Source: Axinella damicornis
Lineage: Eukaryota; Porifera; Demospongiae; Axinellida; Axinellidae
Direction: 5' to 3'
DNA: 64,000 nt
NCBI GenBank assembly: GCA_963931865.1
Contig: OZ007510.1
Location: forward strand, 8,099,399 to 8,163,398
Shown here: piece by piece, positions 23,329 through 34,834 of the stretch
Numbering within the stretch: the first letter of the stretch is position 1
How the letters are laid out: each line of letters begins with the position of its first letter
Made by a program: the position numbers and the translations under genes
Notes under the pieces: model-generated
What the model was told of the DNA's origin: nothing
The model's database searches: none
Seen by the model: only the letters and a program-made list of their open reading frames with translations

Positions 23329-25562
23329 TTCTCTGAAGCCACTGCTAGCAACATGAAGAACTGCTCCTTATCTAAGTTCAAACTGTAGACATATATAATG
23401 GTGTAGACTCTAATTATAGCTGCACAGGATATGTACCTAGCTGTCATATTTTATTCCGCAAGGACAAATGTACTTGTCAATGTGAAGCCATAAATATGTG
23501 AATTGATAAAGCAGCTGAACCTGGATCCTTGCAACACAGACACACAGAGGTTGCAAATGCTTAGTAGGAAAAGTCAAACAAATGGAAGCCCGTGAGTGTA
23601 GCGGTCATTTTCCAAAAGTCTATGGATACTATACTTGCAGGCATCATTTTGGTATCTTTGCTATAAAGGTGGCTTGTAAAGCATCAGGTCAAACATCAGC
23701 TCCAGCAAACATTTCATGATGTGCAGGTGGCCATGGTAATCTGAGATTTTATTGCTTGAATCAATAATGGTTTGTCAAGATAAGGCCCAAATATTCAGCT
23801 AAAATATCTATTCATTACAACCTTTGTATACTATGGGGCTTCATAGTTCAAAATGATAAAGGTTCTAACACCTATATTGGAGATGACTGTATACAGTTCT
23901 AAGTATAGCGTGTGGTAAGAGCATTGCCCTTGGGAAGTCTGAACGGCTGATAGTCATGTATTATAGGGTCTACAGGGACTTCTGCAGCCTAGAGGGAGGA
24001 CGCCATCATACGATGTATACTTTTAATTGCAAATCAGTGAACTCTTAAGGTAGGACAGGAGTTCATTTCACCCGGGACATTGTTGGTAAAAACAGCTGTA
24101 ACTTGCACATCGTTTATGCAATTGGTGTCAAATTTGAAGTATCCTATCTACTTGGAGTTTGCCAAATCTCAGCTTCTGCAGAAAGGACGACGAAGATAGC
24201 TATTCCAGAGAGGAAGTAGCTAGTCATTGAGCAAATATAGTGCAGTGGCGTAAGATGATGACAGTGCAGTACACACCAATCCAGCCCTACTCCCACCATG
24301 CTTAAGTACGGTAGGCTAGATTTTCCTATACTTACACTGTGCAGGATTTCATGACGGTTTTGGTACCGTGATTACGGTTCAAGACAAAACATTTTCCAAC
24401 TCTGAGCAAATTCTGAAGGGTCACCCTGAACTCCAGTCCTACCTTAAGAATACACTGTGCACTTGCACTGTCAAGTTGTTTTAATTGGGGCACCCTCAGA
24501 GCATGAATTATGGAGATATTTGCAGTTGCACTGTACATGGTACTCAGTAGAGTATTTACAGATCGAGCGCCTTACTGTTATGACTGACTATACAGTCTAT
24601 AATAACTAACTATGTGATTTTGTTAAGATATGGCAATCATGCCCTCCCTCCTGTGTCTGCAGCCCATAGTTTAGCACACATTGTCCTGAAATAGAATCAC
24701 CATACATGATTACATTGTGCTCCCAAACACAAGAATTCTGTTACACAACAAAATAAAATTCATGCAGGACGTGTTTACTCCCATGCAAACGGCAAGGCCA
24801 GCACATTTTGATGTAGGGGCTTTTTCTGCTACATACCACAAATACCTGTAAGACAACAACAACAGTCAGCACTTGCGATTCTGCTACCATGAGCACAATA
24901 TGGCTGCTTCTGAACACTGAACTGAGTGGTGTCAGAATTGGTCGGGCATATGGGTGGATCGTGTTAAGGTATTGCTACAAGTCAGTATGGTACACAAGGC
25001 CGTAGGAGTAGGTGCAGCAGGTGCAGTGGCCGCCGCACCAATATTATGTAGTAGTAGGCGAGTCTCGTTCCCAGGCCAAGGCCCAGCCCGATCTCAAGAC
25101 CAAGCACATGCCAGTAAAATAAGCAGTCAAGTTGCAGAACTAGCTAGCATCATGGGATGGCTGAATCACACTCCACTGAGCAGTTTCGACCAACAATAAC
25201 ACAGTTTTCCTTTAAAAACTTGAGCTCATTATGGCAGGTTGCTTACTTCTTCTTGCTGCATGTTGTTCAGAAACTCAGTTTAGCTGGTTTGTATTCTTTT
25301 ACTGATCTCAGAAGGTCTAAAATTCAAAATTTTCCTGGGGGGGGCAGACTCCCCTATGTGGCGTGCTTCGCGCACTTGCTCTGCTTCGTGGTTGGCGCAC
25401 TGCGTGCACCATTGCGCCACCACGTTTTCATCGCTCATCGCTTCATCGCTCAAAAGCGCTCTCTGCACCCGTTCACACTTGTCTAGTCTAAACGGGCCAG
25501 CCCACTTCTAAATGTGTATGCAATTGTGATGTATGGTGTTCAGCTTTGCTGCTATCAGCATC
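23329..25562. other. Intergenic, no gene recognised
   Basis: The stretch holds the 3' side of the small gene and part of the duplicated block. Open frames at 24954-25486 show no domain, no coding-like composition and no splice support. Confidence 0.45.
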
Positions 25563-25831
25563 ATACCCCGTTCACACGACAGTTCCATTAGAGCATCGAT
25601 TGCGTACGGCTGCACTGTACGTAGCTGTGGTGCACTTTTGCGCGTAACTATTGCGCATGCTCAGTACGGTTTCAGCATTCACCGTTCTGTTCTGTACCGT
25701 GCAGCACGGTTGTTGAAAGTGCGCTTCCCAGTACGGCACGGAACGGTTATGCTTCCATTTACACACGTGTTTTAACCGTGCCGTGCTGTCCCGTGTCCAG
25801 CACGGTTTTAACTGTCGTGTGAATGGGGTAT
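25563..25831. mobile_element. MITE with ATACCCCGTTCACACGACAGTT termini
   Basis: The 269-bp element starts ataccccgttcacacgacag and ends with the inverted form ctgtcgtgtgaatggggtat. The inside is rich in accgtgc and cacggt motifs that also pair with each other. Confidence 0.85.
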
Positions 25832-26147
25832 TATACTGGGACAAGCCGTAAGCTAGCGACCTTTGAAGCAAGGATAGCTATATAGTACAAGCTGCATGGT
25901 GGATGCAATCAGAGTCTATCCACGAGGTGAGAGTTATTAAGACATGAGACATCATTCTGAAACTGAGTTTGCCCTAACTGTTGCATTGGCTCACAGGCAG
26001 TGCAGTCGCCACTTGAATTATGTAACTCCGATAGTTAAAATGATACCCTAAGAGTCAACTGGCCATGAATAATGTTACTATACAAGTGTATTCAGTGTAC
26101 TAGTGTAAGCACAATTGGGGTTCATAGCACCTCAATGGGTTCTTAGT

Positions 26148-26545
26148 AGTCAAGCGGGCTAACCCCTTTCCCAGCATGGATTGATTCACAGGACCGCACA
26201 GGGAAGAGGAGGGTCTAGAAACTTTGGACCACTTTACTTGAACTCAACTTGAAATAGGGCAGTTCCAATCACATTACAGCTGTCACGTGTGATCTTTCAA
26301 TTCTCTCTGTTCAAGCACTGAGGACTGCTGAAGGAGTACAAACAGCGATCAAGGTTAGCGGGGCGGACTCAACTGATTACAGTTGCACTATTATGACGTA
26401 AAAACATGTGACTTCAGCTTAATTGCATTCTTTCATACACAGTAAAGTGGTCCAAAGTTTCTAGACCTCCCTTCTCTGTGCACACATACTGAAAGCGATC
26501 GTGTGCTGGAAAAAGCGAAAGCTAGCTTGCTAGACTCTAGATGCA
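26148..26545. mobile_element. MITE (TAGTC-AGCGGGCTA family), uninterrupted copy
   Basis: The left end tagtcaagcgggctaacc is roughly mirrored by gctagcttgctagactcta. The interior aligns along its length with 27192-27932 after removing the insertion there. Confidence 0.75.
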
Positions 26546-26589
26546 GCCTTGATTCCAGATTGTAGAATGGATAACCTTAGAGGCTTAGT

Positions 26590-27050
26590 GAAACTAAACA
26601 AGGACATGTCTAGCAAGGGGTCATGGGAAAATGGGTCATTTGTAAAACACCCCTCCCAGAAGAGCATTAATCTCGCATGGCCAGAACCAACAAGGGGAGG
26701 GGGTTAAATGGCAACTTCAAAACAGTGTCTAGGGGGGTAGAGCAAACTCCTTAATTGCATCATCTAAGGGGATAATAATTTGTTGGGGGGGGGGGGGGAG
26801 TTGACAGTAGATGTAGTTACCCTTCCGAGAGGTCTGGTTCCAAGACTATGTGCATGCCTGGAACAGCCCAAAGAGTGGTTTTGGAATAATTATATGAGAA
26901 TTACAAATTCCTACCTCCAGTGCAATATATTTCGTTGACATCCAAAGCAGCCAGTGCAGGGTCTCGTCTTCTGCTAGTTTGTTTTTTTTTGTGATACTCG
27001 AAAGGGTTAACTTTAAAAAATAAGTGGGTGGGGCTGCTCCCTTGCGTAAG
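26590..27050 (+). pseudogene. Partial copy of the VWA3-like gene's 5' region
   Basis: The sequence matches 47350-47870, the stretch just before the first exon of the VWA3-like gene. Shared runs include aaatggg, tcccagaagagc, gaattacaaatccctacctgcagtg-like sequence, gttgacatc.aaagcagccag, and gggttaactt...aagtgggtggggctgc. At the place of the ATG this copy reads aatacggcgtcggg, so the start is not kept. No downstream exon is present. Confidence 0.6.
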
Positions 27051-27191
27051 CAAAGCTCAATACGGCGTCGGGCACCACTGTTAACTTTGTCAACTAGAGG
27101 TGCTCAGCAGAGCACGTACCTCGTGCACTACTTTGACTTGGTACAGGTAGGCCTACCGCCGATTAATATTCATACAGCATGCACGATGAGC

Positions 27192-27932
27192 TAGTCTAGC
27201 GGGCTAGCCCCTCGAATTTTCCCCAGCACGGATTGACTCACGTGACCGCACGGGGAAAAAGAGGGTCTAGAAACTTTGGACCACTTTGCTTTAGTCTCGT
27301 GCCCAGACCCCACCCCTCGCGGGAAAGAGGGTCTGGCGACTTTGCGCAGAAGCCTCGGTCTTCATTAAAAATTCATACTTTTTAGGCAGGAATTTCAGAC
27401 TGCCAATGAAATCGTAGAGAATTCAATTTTGTCTTTATTAGGAGCGAGAAGTAGAAAATTCAAATTTCTCTTGCAATTACGTATATCATTTCACGCGTAG
27501 GACTTCCGGTTCTGTCCGGTTTCAGGCGGTTTGCTGAGCTATGAATATTCAATGAAGACCGAGAATGTTGCTGAAAGTCACCAGACGGATATTCCGTACA
27601 CGTTTCCGGCTGGGCACGAGACTACTTTGCTTGGGCTCTACTCGAAATCGGGTAGAGCCAATCAGATTGCAGCTGTCACGTGGTGATCTTTCAAATCGCT
27701 CGGTACAAGCGTTGAGGACTGTCTGAAGTTGCCTGCGATTGCTGTTCTCCTGCACAACAACCAAACAGACACAAGTACAAACAGCCAACGAGGTTAGCGG
27801 GCCGGAATCAACTGACTGCAGTTGCAATATTATGACGTAAACGGATGTGATGTAAGCTTAATTGCATTCTTTCGTACCGAGTAAAGTGGTCCAAAGTTTC
27901 TAGAGAAAGCGAAGGGCTAGCTTGTTAGACTA
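27192..27932. mobile_element. MITE (TAGTC-AGCGGGCTA family) carrying an insertion, 10-bp target duplication
   Basis: The ends tagtctagcgggctagccc and gggctagcttgttagacta are inverted repeats. The 10-bp sequence cacgatgagc flanks it at 27182-27191 and 27933-27942. The 27292-27624 element is inserted inside. Confidence 0.88.
27292..27624. mobile_element. TAGTCTCGTG-family element inserted in the 27192-27932 MITE
   Basis: The ends tagtctcgtgcccagacc and ggctgggcacgagacta are inverted repeats. It is flanked by ctttgctt (or actttgctt). The uninterrupted sister MITE at 26148 reads gaccactttacttgaactc through the same point. Confidence 0.9.
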
Positions 27933-28433
27933 CACGATGAGCTAGCTAGGCCTACCGATTGTCAGCATGCAGAATGAGATACCGTAAGTTGTGGCAGTAA
28001 TGTTAGAAATAGGGTGTGGTCAAGTTGTATAAATTAGAAGCACGACTTTCACGCAGCTTTTCTATTCTGAAATAAGCCTTCAACAAGGGCCTTCACTGCT
28101 CAAACTGCTTGGACAGACTGACAGACAGACGGACGGACGATCACTCTACCCCTGCTGCGCATGCGCACGGCGGGGTAACAAGGTGCGGTGTAGTGTGGCT
28201 CAGCTGCACAGTGTAGTGGATCTGTGGTCACGTATAGCTCAGACCAGAATCCCATGGGATCAAAGAAAGCAAAATAATGTAGGCCTATGTTCAGCAGTCC
28301 AGTGTGTACACTATAATTTTGTAGTAATTGCTATAAACCATGCCCAGATACCCACCCATACAGTCGTGAGCTGCCTATGAGTACAGTAGCTCCAGTGTAA
28401 TCTTCCTTTCAGCACTAACTTGAGCTTCATTCC

Positions 28434-28533
28434 TAGCCTCGTTCCCAGGCTCCTCCCCAGCTTTTTGTCGCATATTGTACAGTATGCAGCAAAAAGCTGG
28501 GGAGGAGCCTGGGAACGACTCCGAACGAGGCTA
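28434..28533. mobile_element. Hairpin MITE with 9-bp target duplication
   Basis: The hairpin runs from tagcctcgttcccaggctcc to gaggagcctgggaac...cgaggcta. Direct repeats cttcattcc flank it. Confidence 0.9.
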
Positions 28534-29425
28534 CTTCATTCCCCCATTACAACAGCAGGTATAGTGGGTAGGAGGTTCAAAGGCACCGCCTGTGGTTTAT
28601 ATTCTGAAGCCATGTAGCTAGCCGCAACAGCTGTGGGTTTATAGAATTTAGAGCATGATGACTCAGTGTTTATGGAAATTAGACCATGGCTCAGCACATT
28701 CTGGAGTGTTGGAACATTCTGGAGCATGGAAGGATCTCTAATTTAGTTTCGTGCCCAGACCATACCCCCACAAGACTACTCTAATTCAGGTAGCTATAGT
28801 ACAAGCCAGTTTTCATGGTTTATGGGAAATCCGAGGCTGTTCATTTAGACCACTCGGCTGCGCCTCGTGGTCTAAATAAACAGCTTCTCATGGTTATTTC
28901 CCATAAACCACATGCACTCAAGGCCGTAGTCTAACAGCTATAACGTACACTATAGTCTCTTAATTGAGCTAGACCACTGTGCAAGAAGTTGCAGGCAGAC
29001 CAAAGTGAAAGGTGAGAGAGGGTCTAGTTTTGTAGAAGCCATGGTGAAGTGCAGCTGCACTTAAAGCTACTCAACTACTGATCCAAAACAAATTAGTGGT
29101 GACTGGTGAACTAGTCACAAATACTACAATGACATTGTTAGACCACCTTTCAGTTCACTTCTGCCAACACTTTCTGTGCACGGGAGAGAATGGTATAGTT
29201 TGATTGGATAATAGGGTGTTAATAGAGATTGCGTACGTTTTACTGTACGTACGTTTTTCATCAATCACCCTATGTACCATTTCTCATCACATGATGCCAA
29301 ATTTTGACTCTATAGATTGTGAGCATGGTTGTCGAGTAACAGATTTATGTTAACAAGGAAACTGGAACAAAGAGTACAACAATTCAAGCATGTTCCTTAC
29401 AAATAAAATTAATGATGAAAATACA
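28534..29425. other. Downstream flank of gene D, with a hairpin at about 28816-28912
   Basis: No coding exon was seen. The palindrome catggtttatgggaaat is mirrored by atttcccataaaccacatg, and tttagaccactcg is mirrored by cgtggtctaaa inside it. The 29214-29245 run recurs at 31141-31172 (agggtgttaatagagattgcgtacg). Confidence 0.6.
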
Positions 29426-32400
29426 TTACTGTGCTTCTTGAGGAGTCTTTATTGGTATAGGAGCAAGCAGTTTGGTGGTTCCATGAGATGCAGGAAGTTC
29501 CACATGTAAAACAGATACTCGAAACTTCAAACAATCATCCTTCAAATATTGAACAGTGGAATCTTGGTCTGGGTCAAGTTTAGAATGGGGGATGAACTTT
29601 GATTCCCCCGCCCCAGCAGCCATTTTCTCACCAAGTACTACTCTCTGGCCATAATAACGACTGCTGTCATCATAGCGAATGGTACACTTATGGTGTGTTC
29701 CTTCCCTGGAGTGTCCTTCATTCTGATCAAGAAGCTCAACTGCAATTTCTCCATGAAATGGCCATCGGAGTTCATTATCATATTCTCCTCTCATGACACA
29801 GATGGATAATGACACATGAGTATGTTTTTTCGTATCACCATTAGCATCAATTCGGACACACAATTTGTATCCCTGTGGATGTGTATAGAATGGATCACTG
29901 AACCACTCTGCATTAGCTTCTTTGAACTGTTGAAATTTCTTCATCGTGAAATGATGGTTGACTTCGAGCTGAGGACGGTGAGTCTTAGAATGCGAAACAA
30001 GCGGCTGTTCTAAACTATGTTGTTGTGTCCGTTGGGTCATATGTTGTCTGACTTCAACTTTCATGGGAAACATTTGTAATTGGTTCTCTTGTTCCTTTGT
30101 TTGTTTCTGTTTCTCAGGGAGATGATGCTGAGCTCGAGGCTGTTCTTCTGAAGTGAGAAGCCCTGAACTGCCAAACTCACATTCAATGGCTAGGTGTCCA
30201 TCAAGTTTCCCTAGTTCTCCAGTCCAGCCACACCCACTTTTCTGATGTGTACAACGAACTTGCAAATTGCTAACCAATTTCTGCAACCTTTTGTCACGAG
30301 ATAGGGGGAATATTGTCCCTTTGCATACTGGACATTGCTCATCTTGGACCTGTTCAATGCATGTTTTGCAGAAGGTATGGCCACAACTTGTTTGCACAGG
30401 TTTGCGGAGTGTTGATAAACAGATAGGACATTCCAGACACTTTGGCGGAGAGGTGACAAACTCACAGTCATAGTCACATTCAAGTGGTTGTTGTTCTGCC
30501 CCACCTTCAGCTCTGGGATTGCCCTACATTCACAAAAAAGGATGTATTGCATAGGAATTCATTGTCGCATACTTGTTACTTAGCCATAGCCTCAGAATAT
30601 AGGCAGGATTTTTGTTTGGCAGTCTGGTAGCCATTTAATAATTATGTATGAACTAGAGTGTATTCATTGATTAGTTACCCCATCCTGTCTATTCTGCCTT
30701 GGTGCACAAAAAAATCAATATTGGTAATGTGCTATCCACTATGTGTTACTTTGGAAGGGGTGGAGTCATTAAACTGATAACAGAAAGTAGCTAAAAATAG
30801 CAGTGAAAATAACTGCCTTTGTAGTACGAACTCAGCACTATAAGTAGGGCTTCACAGGTATTAGGTAAGTGTGCACGGTGTGGCCACAATAATTGCATCC
30901 CAAGCACTTCAGACATTTTATATGCGTACATACATGTACATTTGCCCAGATTTACACCAAGGGCGTATCGAGCCGCCAAAATGTACGCATGTAAAATGGC
31001 TGAAGTACGCCCTTGTTTACACCTAGTCTCACGGGCCAGCCCACTTCTGCACGGGGAAGAAGTGGGCTGGCCCGCGAGACTAATTTCCACCCCACACTGC
31101 AAGATCACTTCTTGCATGCATGCATATGCGGGGTCATGATAGGGTGTTAATAGAGATTGCGTACGTTTACTGTTTTGTATGGCAGAACAGCAGCTTGTTC
31201 CAGTTAAAGCTCGTTGCAGACTCACCACTTTCACTATGAATTCAACCGCTTCAGACTTTTGGCTCCAGAAGCATGTCAGTTACACACTTGTGGGGTGTAC
31301 AGTTATGAGGCTTTGCCATGGGAAGCATGCAGTGATGTGGATCGATGTCTGGTTTATTGAACTTTGACTAGCAAAGGACAAATAACTTGATGGTGAGATA
31401 CGTACACCATAATAATAACACGTCCATAATCATCAGGTTAATAGGTATAGTGCCCAGCCAAGGCAATGTGCTGTCACTCTGTAGGTAAGACCCACTCGGG
31501 CCACTTCCCCCCCCCCCCCCCCCCTTTCTGCCGTCCCCTTCTGCCAATCTAAAATTGTTGGAAGTGGCATCAGATTATTATAGGTACTGCTATAGGTCAT
31601 GAATAAGCTATGGGCCTAATTACAACTGCCTATGGTATGTATGCATCCGCTAGCTTCCTCATCTGCTTTACATGTACAAAAGTATAGCCTCTTTCCCAGG
31701 CTCCCCCCCCAGCTTTTGTCGCATACTGTATGGGACAAAAAGCTGGGAAGGAGCCTGGGAACAAGGGGAAAGTATTCATGGAGGCAATCACCCCTCGGCC
31801 TCACAGGTGATACTGTTTGGCCAATAATGGGAGTACAAGCATTCAAGAGCTCACTAGTCTTGTTCTTTGGCCAGGAATCAACCAATATGCTACGTACAGT
31901 GATGGTCATGATATACCCCACATCACCAAATACTGTACATACTCCTGTACATACTCCTGTACATACTGTCATTACATTCCTGGTATAGGAAAAAATTGTG
32001 CGGCGTAAATAATCAATAATTAATATAATGTTTGAGTACTTGGGATTGGCCTGCAAAGATTCTGACTACACCGCCGTGATCGCTATCAAGCACTGATCTG
32101 AATGTAAAACGTTGGTGCTGAAACTCACCTTGGTGGTGGAGATATGAGCACTTTTGTCTCGCCATTGCTCGAGCGCTCTCTTTGACTTCCGGTGGCAGTA
32201 TACCGTTCTTAGGAAAGGCACACGAAGTTTCTGACCACAAGGCTGTGCTCACTGTCGTTCATTGACGCTTACATGCCGAAACTCACCGTGCTGGTGAGTG
32301 CCGTACTAATGTCTTGTCTTCATTTTGGTCGCCATTGCCCGCGATCGACTGAGTGTGGTTGCCACGTGGCATGTGCGTTAATTGGAACGAATTTTAATAC

Positions 32401-34802
32401 TTAGCTTGCACTACGGCGAGTCGCAACCAGGCGCGGCTACCAGGAGTGCGGTTGCCCCTCGATATATTAAGATTTTAATGTGTGTGTGTGTGTGTGATGG
32501 AAGTGGGATGTTCGTAAGTGAGATGTTCGTGGGGCGGGACTAGACTAGTGACGCACGACCTTCGTATTTGAATCTCGAACTCCACAAAGAATGTTTGAGA
32601 ACATTGGGCATGGGCTGGAATCTTCCAGAACAGGTGAGGCTACTAGGCACGAGGCTAGTGAGGCTACAAGCAGATGCAATCGGGGAGCAGCAGTCGAAGC
32701 GGACGCAATCCGGGAGCTGCAGTTGAAGCGGACGCAATCGGGGAGCAGCAGTTGAAGCGGACGCAATTGGGGAGCTGCAGTTGAAGCGGACGCAATCGGG
32801 GAGCTGTTGAAATCGGGGAAGAGCAGCCAAAGCGGACGCAATCGGCGAGCAGCAACTGAAGTGGACACAATCGGGGGGCAGCAGCTGAAGCAGACGGAAA
32901 CGGGGAACAGCAGTCACAAAGCAGATCGATGCAATCGGGAAGCAGCAGCTGAAGTCGATGCAATCGGGGAGCAGCAGCTCTGCACAGAGAGCTGTCCGGT
33001 GCCGGATTACTCACGTAGGCGAACAAGAGGGAAGTAGCGAAGCTACTTGTACATATTACTCATTTAGGTGTAGCGTACTGTGAGATGAGACTATGCTATG
33101 ACTTTCTGCTAAAACAGTACATACCTTGGCGACAAACTCATAGTTTCCACATGTCAGCTTGATCACTCCCTCTGCCACCAGGGCCCTCTCTTGGACACTG
33201 GACAGGGGAAATATCTTCGGCTGCACAAATGACGGCACCTGAAACATGAGTTGGAAACAACCCTTCTCCACTCGACAGAGACGTAGAACACCTTGTGATG
33301 AAATATGGAAGATTTCACTAAGTCGGTGTTGGAAACCACGCAGCTCTTCGACTGTGTAACTCTCATAGTGTGAATCTACCTTCACAAATACATCTGCGTG
33401 TCCCGTTTCACTCACAGGTCCAACCTGTGCTGGGCATTGATATATTCTTCGTTTGGCGTACTGTTGAAATTCATCCTTGTACTTCTGAAGTACCTGTTTG
33501 TCTTCCTCTGTACCCAGTTCATTGATGATCAATTCAAGTACGTCATAGTTGAAAAAGGAGAGATAGTTACTTAATGCTATGAAAACCTTTGGAATGGTCT
33601 CTGAGTTCATTAGATCAGTATATGAGGTTGGTGATATTGGTTCTTCCTTTACTGGATAAAATGTTTCCAAGATTGTCAGGCAGGACAATAACTCATCCAG
33701 TGTCACTCCTCGGCTCATTAGTGACTTCCTTGCTACAGACACAACATGCTGGAACTTGAACATCATTCTCCTGGATTCAAACTGCAATCTACCACTGAGC
33801 TCTTGCTGTTTTTCATGGGTAAGTCCACTTATGTCCAAATAAGGAAATGAGCTAGCCGAGGGAATTGGGTTTGTGCACCCACACCTGAAGAACGTGCACT
33901 CACCACACCCACACCCAAATGGTTGGCCCTCACTCTGACTGGAAGAGCTGGCCCTGGGACTGACACTAGCACCTTCAGAAGTAAACACGTCGTCCGATAC
34001 TGTGCTGCTAGTGCTGGCGTATGAGTCTTGTCGGCTTCTGATGGAAGTTTGCTCGGAGGTTTGAGGAGTGGAAGCTGCGGTCACTGCATATGGGTTAGAG
34101 AATAACCTCTTTCTGAGAGTGGTACATAACGAACACTATGTAGAAGGTGAATACTAACACAAGTTTTACTGTGCCGTGTCCCGAAAGTATGTCCATCCTC
34201 AAATATATGAAGTCATTCCCCTTTATTGGCAAGCCTGCTCCCTATTTGATCAGACGGAAAATAGGGTGCAGGAACCTGACTGCATGCAGTACAGAGAAAT
34301 GTATACATCAACTTACTTGCAATGTAGTGCTGACGTACACTCTCGGCCACAGTATTTTCCCCCATCTGTCGAAGAGCACTCACCACATCACTCCATGAAG
34401 CTCTGGGTGTTCGTTTCAGCCATGAAATAAAGGTTTCTGTCTTTTGTCGATCATTTCCTTGGTAGTCTTTTTCAATCCTGTTAAGTTCAGATGACGGTAT
34501 GCCGAGCTTGATTCCCAACTGGTGCCAATCGGAAACGTCCACCAGTGAATTGGAGAGACCACGTACATCTGGTTTCCCTGTAGTTGACAATAACACATAC
34601 CCATTGGACTGGCTCATCCCACAATCCGGATTAGCAAAACTTTGACATTATGAGCCCGCAATGCACAATTGGACCATATTTTATATACAATGCATATGGC
34701 AAGTCCACAAATGCTTTTATAACAGGGTCTGGCCTAGCTATATATGATACAGGGTCATCTCAGCCTTGACATACTAGCCAACTGCAAAAAAACCCAAAAA
34801 AC

Positions 34803-34834
<32 letters not shown>

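Larger units (their letters stand above)
20780..24870. repeat. Duplicated block, copy 1 (matches 38690-42640)
   Basis: Collinear similarities: 20820 and 38708 (ctgaaatcagtcactcctt), 21780-21860 and 39090-39185, the small gene and its upstream block (22165-23340 and 39460-40640), and 24690-24850 with 42500-42635 (cccaaacacaagaattc; acattttgatgtaggggctttt). Both copies follow a TRAF-only gene, so they belong to one larger duplicated unit. Confidence 0.75.

Noticed and set aside
24954..25486. Open frames of 80-109 codons on the plus strand
   Set aside because: No domain, no repeats in the paralogous block, and no splice sites that extend them.
32540..33037. Overlapping Ser/Cys/Arg-rich frames on both strands
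   Set aside because: They come from the minisatellite in gene D intron 3 and have no splice or domain support.
33056..34084. Helical exon of gene D (and 12981-13916 of gene B) as a separate gene starting at GTG
   Set aside because: The apparent start is a GTG, a good acceptor (CAG/CTTC) with phase 1 sits at the same place in both genes, and the frame joins the Death exon.
34213..34617. Gene D starting at the ATG at 34617 (and B at 15378) directly before the Death exon
   Set aside because: The tcaactacag acceptor is conserved in A, B and D, and matching MAE... first exons in phase 1 exist upstream in all three. Kept only as an alternative.
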